Shown: in pieces, positions 24,729-33,976 of the stretch
Layout: each line of letters starts with the position of its first letter
Position numbering within the stretch: position 1 is the first letter of the stretch
Assembly: GCF_014145665.1 (NCBI RefSeq)
Contig: NZ_JACHTD010000001.1
Location: 484,809-548,808 of the forward strand
Direction of reading: 5' to 3'
DNA: 64,000 bases
Source of the DNA: Myroides sp. NP-2
Lineage (GTDB): Bacteria > Bacteroidota > Bacteroidia > Flavobacteriales > Flavobacteriaceae
Translations under genes and position numbers: made by a program
The notes under the pieces: generated by a model
What the model saw: the letters and a program-made list of their open reading frames with translations, nothing else
The model's database searches: none
Told to the model about the DNA's origin: nothing

Positions 24729-26192
24729 TTATCTGTTTTTTTGAACCATTTGGGTAGATACAACGGTTTTATTATTGCCCCAACTGTTGTAGACATAGGT
24801 CAATACATCCGCAATTTCTTGATCGCTTAAGTTTTGACTCGTCATGATGGAATTGTATTTTACCTTGTTTACTGTTATTTCTCCTTCTAAACCATTAATA
24901 ACTGTTTTGATCGCTCGATCTACATCTGCATTTAAATAGTCCGATTTGGCCAGCGGAGGAAAAATCCCTTCAATTCCTTGTCCTTCAGATTGATGGCAGG
25001 CAAAGCAAGTACGCGTGAAGATACTTTTTCCATCAGCCATTTGTTGAGCAAGTGTTTTATTTTCGATTACCTCTTTCTTCTGACTTGCTGTTGGCATGGT
25101 TTGAATCGTTCCTCCTTCGGGAAGGTAGATTCCCTCTTTAATTTTTCCAGCAAATACTTTTTGGTTTTCCTCTCCTTCAACCTTTAGCATGCCTAAAGCC
25201 CCTTTGTTAAAGGCTCTGAAAATTGAGTGATCCACTAAAACAAAGGTACCTGGTGTATTGACTTTGAACTCGACAATTGCGGCACCACCGGCAGGAATAA
25301 GAGTGGTTTGCACGTTTTCATTGACTAAATCGCCACCTTCAACCTGTACGCGATCGAAAATTTCCCCAATTAGGTGGAAGGAACTAACGAGATTAGGACC
25401 TCCGTTTCCAACGAATAAACGCACCGTTTCCCCAACTTTAGCAGTAATAGCATTTTCGTTGACTAAACCGTTTACATGGCCATTAAATACTACGTAATCC
25501 GCTTGTTCTTTAATTGCTTTGTTCATGTCAAACGGTTGAAGTCCTTTTTCACCATAGTTCCCCTTAGTGTAAAAATCCCCTTGCATTATGTAATATTCTC
25601 TGTCCACAGGGGTTAGTCCTCCTTCAGGTTCTACTAAAATAAGGCCATACATACCATTGGCAATGTGCATTCCCACTGGTGCTGTAGCGCAATGGTATAC
25701 ATAAAGACCTGGATGAAGGGTTTTAAATGAAAAGGTAACCTCATGTCCTGGTGCAACAAGCGATGAGGCCGCTCCACCTCCAGGACCTGTAACTGCATGC
25801 AGATCAATGTTGTGGGGAAGCTTGTTGTCTGGGTGATTTTTTAAGGTAAATTCTACTTCATCTCCTACACGTGTGCGAATGAAACTACCTGGCACTGTTC
25901 CGCCAAACGTCCAATACATATAGGTCACGCCGTCTACCATTTCACCTTCTTGTTCTACTATCTCTAAACTGACATTCAATTTTGTTGCTGCACGTTTTCC
26001 TACTGGTTTGGGTACATATGGTGGAGCTGTTAATTCTGCCTCATTTTCACCATGAGCAACTATGCGCTCTGCCCAATCTGCATTTTTAATGACCTTCGAC
26101 TCTTTTGGAGAGCAACTACCCAAAAGTAGTGAACTTAGAAGCAGTACTATAGCCCCGAGGTTCCTTTTTAAATGTTGTGATTTTCTATTCAT
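24729..26192 (-). CDS. nirK: Copper nitrite reductase with fused C-terminal cytochrome c (NirK)
   Basis: Reduces nitrite to NO in the periplasm. From the ATG at 26192 the protein has 487 residues (an upstream GTG at 26201 is possible). It has a lipoprotein signal (cysteine 27), two cupredoxin domains and a C-terminal cytochrome c domain. Type 1 copper ligands are H127 (PHN), C168, H176 and M181; type 2 ligands are H132, H167 and H322; the catalytic pair D130 and H273 is present. The heme motif CFACH is at 396-400, with M ligand candidate in the SIMTSQ region. The heme-fused form is known from other bacteria and allows direct electron entry. First gene of the nirK-SUMF1-SCO1 operon. Confidence 0.95.
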   Translation of the reverse strand: MNRKSQHLKRNLGAIVLLLSSLLLGSCSPKESKVIKNADWAERIVAHGENEAELTAPPYVPKPVGKRAATKLNVSLEIVEQEGEMVDGVTYMYWTFGGTVPGSFIRTRVGDEVEFTLKNHPDNKLPHNIDLHAVTGPGGGAASSLVAPGHEVTFSFKTLHPGLYVYHCATAPVGMHIANGMYGLILVEPEGGLTPVDREYYIMQGDFYTKGNYGEKGLQPFDMNKAIKEQADYVVFNGHVNGLVNENAITAKVGETVRLFVGNGGPNLVSSFHLIGEIFDRVQVEGGDLVNENVQTTLIPAGGAAIVEFKVNTPGTFVLVDHSIFRAFNKGALGMLKVEGEENQKVFAGKIKEGIYLPEGGTIQTMPTASQKKEVIENKTLAQQMADGKSIFTRTCFACHQSEGQGIEGIFPPLAKSDYLNADVDRAIKTVINGLEGEITVNKVKYNSIMTSQNLSDQEIADVLTYVYNSWGNNKTVVSTQMVQKNR

Positions 26193-26224
26193 AATCAGCA
26201 CTTTTATTGTTCATTTTCATATAC

Positions 26225-26268
26225 TAAATATAAAAGACATTTTTGTCTTGTATATTGATATTTATCAG
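26225..26268 (-). promoter_or_regulatory. Composite nirK promoter: FNR-type box, nitrogen-oxide palindrome and -7 element
   Basis: On the plus strand, TTGATATTTATCAG (26255-26268) is the FNR-type box and AAAAGACATTTTTGTCTT (26232-26249) the second palindrome. On the minus strand TATATTTA (26232 down to 26225) is the -7 element with one mismatch. The FNR box centre is 33 bp and the palindrome centre 13 bp upstream of the -7 centre, so the palindrome lies between the activator box and the core element. Confidence 0.7.
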
Positions 26269-26428
26269 GATTTAGTGAAAAATGAAACAATAAAATAAAA
26301 GGTAGTAGTTTGAGTGGTAGGGCAGTATAGGCGTGTGAACCTAGACCTAGTAAGTTAGGTCAAAGAAAAAATAGGAGGCAATCTTGTCTCTCTGTTACTC
26401 GAGATGTGGAAAAATCGCTTAGGGGAAT

Positions 26429-27004
26429 TTAGATTGTGAAATTCTGATCGATTGACTTCAAAATAATTTCTGCGAGTAATTTTTTTGCTCGCATAATTTT
26501 AATTTTGACGTTGTTCAGTGGTTCGTTTAGTATTTGGGCAATTTCATTATACGACAGTTCTTGAAAGAATCTCAATTCAATAACCTCTTGATAATGGGGT
26601 TTAAGAAGGCGGATGTAATTCTTGAAAATCTCTAAATTTTGCTCTCGAATTAATTCATCTTCAATGGTGTCAGAATCGTCTATAATATTGTTGTACTGTT
26701 GATTTTCATCGCTAATGTCTACAAAATGTACATTTTTTCTTTTTCGGATTAGGTCGATATGGGTGTTTCTGGCAATGGTCAGTAACCACGTATTAAAAGC
26801 GAAGGAATCGTCATAAGATTCAATGCTACTAAAAGCCTTAGAAAAGGTTTCAATCGTGATATCTTCTGCGTCGGTTTCATTGGCAGATTGTTTTAGAATG
26901 AAATGATACACTTCAGACCAATATTGATTTAACAAGGAGGTGAATGCAGATTGATCTCCTTGTTTTGCCGCTGCTATACTTTGATGTGTTGCGCTTGTTT
27001 TCAA
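26429..27004 (-). CDS. RNA polymerase sigma-70 factor, ECF type
   Basis: A 191-residue sigma factor with region 2 (DAEDITIETFSKAF...FNTWLLTIARNTHIDLIRKRK, about 45-105) and region 4 (HYQEVIELRFFQELSYNEIAQILNEPLNNVKIKIMRAKK, about 140-180) but no regions 1 or 3. No anti-sigma factor gene lies next to it. Its start overlaps the end of the glycosyltransferase gene by 4 bp, so the two are cotranscribed. The regulon cannot be told from sequence. Confidence 0.92.
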   Translation of the reverse strand: MKTSATHQSIAAAKQGDQSAFTSLLNQYWSEVYHFILKQSANETDAEDITIETFSKAFSSIESYDDSFAFNTWLLTIARNTHIDLIRKRKNVHFVDISDENQQYNNIIDDSDTIEDELIREQNLEIFKNYIRLLKPHYQEVIELRFFQELSYNEIAQILNEPLNNVKIKIMRAKKLLAEIILKSIDQNFTI

Positions 27005-28107
27005 ATTTTCTTACGAGTGATAAAGTGTTTAAACGCAAAATAATGGCCAGATAGTATGTGGATTATTTCAAAAAATGGAAATACCCAAACCAAATCTTTC
27101 TCATTGAAATTCTTCAACAATTTTGCAAAGTAGAAGGTAGTGATTAAATGTCGAATCACAAAGATACCCACTAGTATTTCCCATTGGTAGAGATGTAGTA
27201 AAAGAAAGGCTAATAAAACATAGAAAACCAAAAGGCTAAAGTGGTAAAAACGCAGTTTTAACTGATTGAAAATAGAGGTTCTCTTTAGTAGTAAATCGGA
27301 TTTTTTTTGAATTTTAAAAGCATTGCGCCAAGAGCTTTTCTCTGCCAAGGTATTCATACTTTCAGGTGCAATAGTAATTGCTGTATTGGATTTTGTGGCA
27401 ATTTGCCTGATGAATTCTTGTTCCTCTCCTTGAGAAATTTTCATTTCTTTGATAAATCCATTTACCTTGAAAAACAAACTTTTTTTATAGGCTTGGTTAT
27501 AGCTATTGCCGTACAAGGGTTTTCCTACTTCGACCCACACAAAGTTGTGGAGGGATTTTAAAAAGTACTGGAATCTCGCGTATTTATTACTCAAGCTTTT
27601 TTTCTTTTTAACAAGGGTTGTATGCGCAATCACCACTTGTTTTTTGGTGGTGAAAAGCGAAGTCATACTCACGATCCAATGCGGTGAGTTGGGAAGAACA
27701 GTAGGTTCTGTAAAAAGTAAGTTTTCAAAGGAAGTCATTTTGATTCCCAAGGTCAATGCATATTTTTTATTCCCCCAAAAGGCTTCGTTATTCTCTACGT
27801 TGACTAACTTGGCAAAGCGATGTTGAGCGACAAATTGCTCTAAGAGTTCTAAACTCTCATCTTCGGAGGCATTGTTGACTAAGACAATTTCGAAGGTAGC
27901 ATACTCCTGAGCAAGTAAACAGTCGAGAAACTGGGGTAATTCAGCCTCATTGTCCTTAATGTACACCACAACAGAAACGGGAAGGTCTTGTTGTGTAGGC
28001 CTGCTTTTTAGTGCTCCATTAAAGGCGATATTGCTGTATAGTACAACAAAATATAACGCATGGAATAAAAGAATACCTATCAGTATGTAAAATAAGATGG
28101 TTAGCAT
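27001..28107 (-). CDS. Membrane glycosyltransferase, family 2
   Basis: A 368-residue protein with an N-terminal membrane helix, a GT-A glycosyltransferase domain (PVSVVVYIKDNEAELPQFLDCLLAQ, VLVNNASEDESLE) and two or more C-terminal helices. The usual DxD motif is not obvious; the region after VLPNSPHWIVSM replaces it. Related genes in Flavobacteria lie between murB and a sigma factor, as here. Probably adds sugars to a cell-surface or lipid-linked molecule; donor and acceptor unknown. Confidence 0.82.
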   Translation of the reverse strand: MLTILFYILIGILLFHALYFVVLYSNIAFNGALKSRPTQQDLPVSVVVYIKDNEAELPQFLDCLLAQEYATFEIVLVNNASEDESLELLEQFVAQHRFAKLVNVENNEAFWGNKKYALTLGIKMTSFENLLFTEPTVLPNSPHWIVSMTSLFTTKKQVVIAHTTLVKKKKSLSNKYARFQYFLKSLHNFVWVEVGKPLYGNSYNQAYKKSLFFKVNGFIKEMKISQGEEQEFIRQIATKSNTAITIAPESMNTLAEKSSWRNAFKIQKKSDLLLKRTSIFNQLKLRFYHFSLLVFYVLLAFLLLHLYQWEILVGIFVIRHLITTFYFAKLLKNFNEKDLVWVFPFFEIIHILSGHYFAFKHFITRKKI

Positions 28108-28169
28108 AGGAGATATACAATTTTAACGAGGAGCAAAGGTACCAATAATCGCTTTTTTGTGCAATACAT

Positions 28170-29180
28170 CTAAAAGATATTCACTTCAGCTTCTAAATGA
28201 ATATTAAAAATGTTAAATACTTCATTCTGAATGGTTTCGGCAAGTTTTTTAAGTTCAATGCCTTGGGCTTTGCCGTAGTTGACAAGTACAAGGGCTTGCT
28301 TGCTGTGTACGCCAGCATCGCCAATGCGATAACCTTTATACCCAATTGTCTCAATTAGCCAACCTGCAGGAACCTTGGTGAAGGCTTCGTTTACCGGATA
28401 GGAGGGCATCGTAGGGTATTTGGCCTGTAAGCGTTCAAACAGCTCATTGCTAATAATAGGGTTTTTAAAGAAACTTCCACTATTTCCCAATTCAGCAGGA
28501 TTCGGCAATTTACTGCTGCGAATGCCAATAACGGCATGGCTGATGTCCTGAATAGTTGGTGTTGTAACCCCCATCAGTTCTAATTCCTTTGCTATTGCCC
28601 CGTAATTGGTGCGTAGCATATGATTCTTCTTTGTGAGTTTATAGGTTGCAGCAATGATGATGTATTGATCTTTTGCCTCTTTTTTAAAGATACTCTCTCT
28701 GTAGTCGAATTGACAAGCGGCATTAGTGAATTCTTCTATTTCTAAGGTTTTTATATTCAGTGCTTTACAGCTAACCATGCTGTCTTTGATTTCAACGCCA
28801 TAAGCGCCAATATTTTGAATAGGTGTCGTCCCTACGTGCCCTGGAATGAGCGATAGATTTTCTAATCCTCCAAAATCCCTAGCTAGGGTCCATTGTACAA
28901 AATCGTGCCAAACCTCACTTGCACATGCCTCTACTACAACAAAATCCTCCTTCTCTTCGACGATTGTAATTCCCTTGAGATTGAGTTTGATCACTAAAGC
29001 TTCGATGTCTTGGGTTAACAGCATATTGCTACCACCACTCAAAACAAAATACTCCTGATTGGGCGTCGATTGTATCAGTTGTTTGAGGGCTTCAATAGAA
29101 TTGATTTGGGTAAAGCGTTTTGCCAGCACATCAATGCCAAACGTATTATAGGGTTTTAGCGAAATATTTTCTTGAATCAT
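28170..29180 (-). CDS. murB: UDP-N-acetylenolpyruvoylglucosamine reductase (MurB)
   Basis: Second committed step of peptidoglycan precursor synthesis, an FAD- and NADPH-dependent reduction in the cytoplasm. The 336-residue protein has the FAD-binding segment FVLSGGSNMLL, the PGHVGTTPIQNIGAYGVE region, the catalytic serine in GSFFKNP and the catalytic glutamate in the C-terminal HLEAEVNIF. The length and the YRESIFK insertion mark it as type I. Adjacent to recF on the same strand. Confidence 0.96.
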   Translation of the reverse strand: MIQENISLKPYNTFGIDVLAKRFTQINSIEALKQLIQSTPNQEYFVLSGGSNMLLTQDIEALVIKLNLKGITIVEEKEDFVVVEACASEVWHDFVQWTLARDFGGLENLSLIPGHVGTTPIQNIGAYGVEIKDSMVSCKALNIKTLEIEEFTNAACQFDYRESIFKKEAKDQYIIIAATYKLTKKNHMLRTNYGAIAKELELMGVTTPTIQDISHAVIGIRSSKLPNPAELGNSGSFFKNPIISNELFERLQAKYPTMPSYPVNEAFTKVPAGWLIETIGYKGYRIGDAGVHSKQALVLVNYGKAQGIELKKLAETIQNEVFNIFNIHLEAEVNIF

Positions 29181-29208
29181 AGCGTATTGTAATTGTACTC
29201 CGTTTGTG

Positions 29209-30291
29209 TTATTCTACAGTAAAGATTTTAAAGTCTTGGTTAATTGAATTTAAAAGGGATTCCGTTCGATCCAAGTGGGTATCGGTTATAAACATTTGCC
29301 CAAAAGTATCCAGATTTACTAGTTCTAATATTTGGCGAACGCGAAGTTCATCTAATTTGTCGAAAATATCGTCAAATAACAAGATTGGCGCGATGCCGTG
29401 TTGTTTCTTTAAAAACTCAAATTGGGCTAGCTTTAAGGCGATTAAAAATGATTTTTGCTGGCCTTGTGAACCAAATTTCTTAATCGGACTATCCTTGAGT
29501 AAAAAGACAAGGTCATCTTTGTGAATGCCGACTGAGGTATATTGTAAGGCGCGATCTCTTTGAAGATTTTGATCAAATAGCTCACGCATACTGTGATGTT
29601 CCAGTTGGGATTCATACACCAGGTTTACATCGTCTTTATTGCCTGTGATCAATTGGTGATACTGGTTAAAAACAGGAATAAACGCTTGCAGAAAGTCGCG
29701 ACGAATTTCGTAAATCGGTTGTGCAATCGCCTCAATTTGTTCGTTGTAAATCCCAAGCGTATCGCGATCAAAGTAGTTGTTCGATACAAAACTCTTTAAC
29801 AAGGCGTTGCGTTGGGTAATTAATTTTTGATGTTGGATGAGCAATTGCAAATAATTGCTGTTCATTTGGGAAATAACACTATCTAAAAACTTGCGTCTTG
29901 TTTCACTTCCTTCGATAATCAAATCGCTGTCAGATGGAGAAATAATCACCAAGGGAATAAAGCCAAAGTGATCCGAAAAGCGCTCGTAGTTTTTGTTGTT
30001 TCGCTTGAGGATTTTTTTCTGTCCTTTTTTCAAGCTACACAAAATATGCTCACTTTGTCCGTTCTTTTCAAACATCCCATCAATGACGAAGAAATCGGCG
30101 CCATGTTTGATATTTTGAACTGCAATGGGATTAAAATAACTACGCCCATAAGCAATATAGTAGATCGAATCTAAAATATTTGTCTTACCAACGCCATTTA
30201 ATCCAATAAAACAGTTGATTTTAGCATTAAATTCAAAAGATTTATCTTCAATATTTTTAAAATTTAGAAGATCTATTTTTTTTAAATACAC
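29209..30291 (-). CDS. recF: DNA replication and repair protein RecF
   Basis: SMC-like ATPase that helps load RecA at gaps. I start it at the GTG at 30291, giving [14 protein letters not shown] and 360 residues, the family norm; an earlier ATG at 30354 would add 21 residues that no RecF has. Walker A is GLNGVGKTN (about 29-37), the signature is GSQGQQKS (about 305), and Walker B is [12 protein letters not shown] (about 330). It is divergent from the TPR gene at 30426. Confidence 0.95.
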   Translation of the reverse strand: MYLKKIDLLNFKNIEDKSFEFNAKINCFIGLNGVGKTNILDSIYYIAYGRSYFNPIAVQNIKHGADFFVIDGMFEKNGQSEHILCSLKKGQKKILKRNNKNYERFSDHFGFIPLVIISPSDSDLIIEGSETRRKFLDSVISQMNSNYLQLLIQHQKLITQRNALLKSFVSNNYFDRDTLGIYNEQIEAIAQPIYEIRRDFLQAFIPVFNQYHQLITGNKDDVNLVYESQLEHHSMRELFDQNLQRDRALQYTSVGIHKDDLVFLLKDSPIKKFGSQGQQKSFLIALKLAQFEFLKKQHGIAPILLFDDIFDKLDELRVRQILELVNLDTFGQMFITDTHLDRTESLLNSINQDFKIFTVE

Positions 30292-30395
30292 GGGAATATA
30301 GGTATTTTTAACGAGTGAGTGATAGTATTGTTTAATTTGGTTGCAAATTATCAAAAATATTAATAGTAAGCACTTTTATATTACAATAAAAATCA

Positions 30396-30403
30396 TATTT
30401 TTG
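30396..30403 (+). promoter_or_regulatory. -7 element of the TPR-ribH operon
   Basis: TATTTTTG, perfect match, 22 bp before the ATG of the TPR gene. Confidence 0.55.
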
Positions 30404-30425
30404 CCTTTCATTAAACTTTTTATAC

Positions 30426-31217
30426 ATGGCAACTTATAATAAAAGAGGTTATAAAGCTCCTAAACCGGAAGGCGAAACGGTAGATAACGAATTTGATCAG
30501 TATAGTTCAGTTGATACTTCTAACAGTACTACGGCAGAGGTATTTAATTCCTTAGATCAAGGAGCAAATAGAATGGAAGGTTGGGTAGCGAGAAATCAAA
30601 AAGCAATTTTTGGTATTGTTGGAGCTATTGCTTTAGTTACTATTGGTTATGTTGGATATAATAAGTTTGTGGTTGAGCCTAAAAATGACGAAGCAGCAAA
30701 TGAGATGTTCCAGGCACAATCGTATTACAATGACGCATTCGCTAACGAAACAGAAAAACAAAACCTATTGAACTTAGCCTTAAACGGTGGAGAAGGGAAA
30801 TTAGGATTTTTGGGAATCATAGAAAACTACAAAGGAACTGCATCAGCTAATTTAGCACACTACTATGCAGGAACAACTTACCTAAACCAAGGGGAGTTCA
30901 AAAAAGCAATTGAGCAATTAGAACAATATAAAGTGGTTAGCTCTGAGGCGATCATCGGTGCTTCTGCATTGGGTGCTATTGGAGATGCTTTCTCTGAATT
31001 AGGACAACATGCGGATGCTTTTGAGTACTACCAAAAAGCAGCAGCCCACAACAAAAACGATTTCACTACACCAAGATTTTTATACAAAGCAGGAATAGCT
31101 GCGTTAGAAGACGGTAAAAAAGCAGATGCTTTGAAATTGTTTAATGAGGTTAAGAACAACTACTCAACAGCAATGGAAGCAACGTTGGTAGAGTCTTTAA
31201 TCGGTCTTGCTCAATAA
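30426..31217 (+). CDS. Membrane-anchored tetratricopeptide repeat protein (YfgM-like)
   Basis: A 263-residue protein with a polar N-terminal ~58 residues, one membrane helix (AIFGIVGAIALVTIGYVGY, about 59-78) and a periplasmic helical domain with TPR motifs (AHYYAGTTYLNQGEFKKAI, ALGAIGDAFSELGQHADAFEYY). Architecture and size resemble YfgM/ancillary translocon subunits, but a specific role cannot be assigned. One base separates its stop from the ribH ATG. Confidence 0.82.
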   Translation: MATYNKRGYKAPKPEGETVDNEFDQYSSVDTSNSTTAEVFNSLDQGANRMEGWVARNQKAIFGIVGAIALVTIGYVGYNKFVVEPKNDEAANEMFQAQSYYNDAFANETEKQNLLNLALNGGEGKLGFLGIIENYKGTASANLAHYYAGTTYLNQGEFKKAIEQLEQYKVVSSEAIIGASALGAIGDAFSELGQHADAFEYYQKAAAHNKNDFTTPRFLYKAGIAALEDGKKADALKLFNEVKNNYSTAMEATLVESLIGLAQ

Positions 31218-31218
31218 T

Positions 31219-31707
31219 ATGGCAACAGCAAATAAAAATTTATCGGCATACGATAAAACTACATTACCTTCCGCATCGGATATGAAAGTCGGAATTGTGG
31301 TATCCAATTGGAATGACACGATTACTGAAGGCTTGTTTGAAGGGGCGAAAAAAACATTTTTAGATTGCGGTTTACCCCAAGACGGATTGATTCGTTGGGA
31401 TGTTCCAGGAAGCTTTGAGTTGATTTTCGGCGCAAAGCGAATGATAGAGCGCTTCGAAGATTTGGATGCCGTGATTGTTATCGGCTGCGTGATTAAAGGA
31501 GAAACCATGCACTTTGAATTTGTTTGTGAAGGCGTTACACACGGAATTAAAGACTTAAATTTAATAGCAGATATTCCCGTTATTTTCTGTGTACTTACAG
31601 ATAATACAATCGAACAATCTCTCGCTAGAAGTGAGGGCGATATGGGAAATAAAGGCGTAGAGGCCGCGGTCACTGCCTTGAAAATGATTGCTTTAAATCG
31701 TTTATAA
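31219..31707 (+). CDS. ribH: 6,7-dimethyl-8-ribityllumazine synthase
   Basis: Penultimate step of riboflavin synthesis in the cytoplasm. From the ATG at 31219 it has 162 residues. Conserved segments are VVSNWNDTITEGLFEGA, WDVPGSFELIFGAKRM and VIGCVIKGETMHFEFVCEG with the catalytic histidine. The rest of the riboflavin genes are not in this window. Confidence 0.96.
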   Translation: MATANKNLSAYDKTTLPSASDMKVGIVVSNWNDTITEGLFEGAKKTFLDCGLPQDGLIRWDVPGSFELIFGAKRMIERFEDLDAVIVIGCVIKGETMHFEFVCEGVTHGIKDLNLIADIPVIFCVLTDNTIEQSLARSEGDMGNKGVEAAVTALKMIALNRL

Positions 31708-31718
31708 AAAACAAGAAT

Positions 31719-31747
31719 AAGCCTGTGTAAAAGCAGGCTTTTTTTTA
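31719..31747 (+). terminator. Rho-independent terminator after ribH
   Basis: AAGCCTG (31719-31725) pairs with CAGGCTT (31734-31740), followed by a run of T residues. Confidence 0.85.
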
Positions 31748-31861
31748 TCATACTCATTCAAAAAGTGAAAAAATAGTTAAGGAAGCAATTCCCCTATTTA
31801 TTTCTTTAAATTTGTAAGAATAGAGTCAAAAGTTTTAATCAAAAAAACCTTCATTTTTTAA

Positions 31862-33976
31862 ATGTCTAATATCATTCGATTATTACCAGATCACGTAGCC
31901 AATCAAATTGCCGCAGGAGAAGTGGTTCAACGCCCTGCTTCTGTTGTAAAAGAGTTGGTGGAAAATGCTGTGGATGCAGGGGCAACTGAGATCAAATTGG
32001 TCCTGAAAGATGCTGGAAAAACTTTGATTCAAGTTATCGATAATGGCAAAGGAATGAATGAAACAGACGCGCGAATGGCTTTTGAACGCCACGCCACGTC
32101 TAAAATATCTAAAGCAGAAGATTTATTTGCCTTACATACCAAAGGGTTTAGAGGAGAAGCTCTAGCGTCTATTGCCGCTATTGCTCATGTGGACCTGAAA
32201 ACCTGTCAACACCACAGCGAATTGGGTACACACCTGATTATAGAAGGATCGAAGGTGATTTCACAAGAAGTGACTGTAACTCCTCCAGGAACGGTGTTCT
32301 CCGTAAAAAATCTCTTTTTTAATATTCCTGCGCGTCGAAATTTCTTAAAATCGGACAATGTCGAATTTAGAAATATCGTCGATGAATTTGAACGCATTAC
32401 TTTAGTGCATCCCGCTATTAGTTTTACACTCATTCACAACGGCAGTGAGGTATTCAATTTACCTAATTCCAATTTGCGTCAGCGCATAGTCAATGTATTT
32501 GGGGTAAAAACCAATGAGAAATTGGTGCCTATTGAAGAAATAACAGAAATTGTTACCATTCGAGGATTTATTGGAAAACCTGAATTTGCCAAAAAGAGCA
32601 GAGGCGAACAATTCTTTTTTGTCAATGATCGCTATATCCGCAGCGGATATTTACACCATTCCGTTTTGGCGGCTTATGAGGGCTTACTTAAAGAGGGGAC
32701 TCATCCAACGTATTTTATTTACCTAACCGTACCGACTAATTCCATCGATATCAACATACATCCCACCAAGACGGAGATTAAATTTGATGATGAACAAGCG
32801 TTATACAGTATTTTGCGATCGGCTATCAAACACAGTTTAGGCCAGTTTAACGTAGCGCCTGTACTCGATTTCCATCGGGATGAAGGGTTGGATGTGCCCT
32901 ATGAGTTTAAAGACAAAGAAGCGGAAACGCCATTGATCGAAATTGATACACATTATAATCCCTTTAGCAATGAAGGATTGAACCCAACGGAAGAAGTATA
33001 TAACCCTTTTACCCAAACCCCAACTAGTTTAGGGGGAAATCAACATTCAGACTTTGTTGAGCAAGGCTTTAATCCCTTTGAAGAAAGTTCATTCTTGCGT
33101 ACAGCACAACCTCAAGAGCAACCTCAAGAGGAAGACGAAGACGTTTTTGAAAGTAAGCTGACCACCACCACATCAACAATAGACTTCTCTTCGTTCAAAA
33201 AAGAAGGAAGAAAAGCTGATGAAGCGGTGTTTTTTGCAAGTAAGTCCAACAAAACAGAAATCAAGAAGTCAGCGGCAACTGAAGTAGGGGCTTGGCAAGA
33301 GGTTTTCGAAGGATTAAAAGGCGAAGGAAGTGCGCTCGATATCAGTGGACTTGCCTTTGAAGAAGAAGAAGTAACAGGAAGCTTGTTTGACGAGCATACT
33401 GAGACGACTCTAGCCTCGCGTACGTTTCAGATTCAGCGAAAGTATATCGTTAGTCCAATTAAGTCAGGCATGGTAATCATTAACCAAGGAAGGGCTCATC
33501 AGCGCATCTTGTATGAAAAATTCATTGGCAATATAACTAAATCCAATGCTGTTTCTCAGCAATTGCTTTTTCCCTTAACTTTATACTATGCACCCTATGA
33601 AGTTGTTTTATTAAAAGAAATTCGAACTTCGTTAAAACAAATGGGATTTGATTTTGAAAATATGGGCGAGGATCACGTAATTTTATCTGGATTACCAGTG
33701 AATGTAGCAGAAAGCGAAGCGCAAATTGTCCTAGACGATTTAATTATGAGCTTTCAAGAAGGAATTCCCGAAACCAATTACATACAAACAGAGCGCATAG
33801 CCAAAACCTTAGCGCAAAGTTTAGCCGTAAAATCGGGCATAATACTAAACGAAACAGAACAAGAGGATATTGTAAATTCTTTATTTGGTTGTAAAGAACC
33901 CAATATCTCTCCATTTATGAAACCTACTTTTATCACGATGAAAGTAGAAGATATTGAACGAAAATTTATACTGTAA
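31862..33976 (+). CDS. mutL: DNA mismatch repair protein MutL
   Basis: Links mismatch recognition by MutS to strand excision. The N-terminal GHKL ATPase domain is intact: VVQRPASVVKELVENAVDAG, DNGKGM and GFRGEALASI. A ~170-residue acidic, low-complexity linker follows (about 360-510), then the dimerisation domain. At the site of the endonuclease motif DQHAxxERxxYE the protein reads NQGRAHQRILYE, so the metal-binding D, H and E are N, G and Q. This argues that the C-terminal domain does not nick DNA in the canonical way. 704 residues; overlaps the rhomboid start by 1 bp. Confidence 0.95.
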   Translation: MSNIIRLLPDHVANQIAAGEVVQRPASVVKELVENAVDAGATEIKLVLKDAGKTLIQVIDNGKGMNETDARMAFERHATSKISKAEDLFALHTKGFRGEALASIAAIAHVDLKTCQHHSELGTHLIIEGSKVISQEVTVTPPGTVFSVKNLFFNIPARRNFLKSDNVEFRNIVDEFERITLVHPAISFTLIHNGSEVFNLPNSNLRQRIVNVFGVKTNEKLVPIEEITEIVTIRGFIGKPEFAKKSRGEQFFFVNDRYIRSGYLHHSVLAAYEGLLKEGTHPTYFIYLTVPTNSIDINIHPTKTEIKFDDEQALYSILRSAIKHSLGQFNVAPVLDFHRDEGLDVPYEFKDKEAETPLIEIDTHYNPFSNEGLNPTEEVYNPFTQTPTSLGGNQHSDFVEQGFNPFEESSFLRTAQPQEQPQEEDEDVFESKLTTTTSTIDFSSFKKEGRKADEAVFFASKSNKTEIKKSAATEVGAWQEVFEGLKGEGSALDISGLAFEEEEVTGSLFDEHTETTLASRTFQIQRKYIVSPIKSGMVIINQGRAHQRILYEKFIGNITKSNAVSQQLLFPLTLYYAPYEVVLLKEIRTSLKQMGFDFENMGEDHVILSGLPVNVAESEAQIVLDDLIMSFQEGIPETNYIQTERIAKTLAQSLAVKSGIILNETEQEDIVNSLFGCKEPNISPFMKPTFITMKVEDIERKFIL

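Noticed and set aside
24728..24796. N-terminal extension of the SUMF1-fold protein
   Set aside because: It would overlap the nirK coding end and mask a good signal peptide that begins at 24727.
26344..26361. GACCTA/TAGGTC hairpin between nirK and the sigma factor gene
   Set aside because: Only six base pairs, no T run on either strand, not at a gene end in the right direction.
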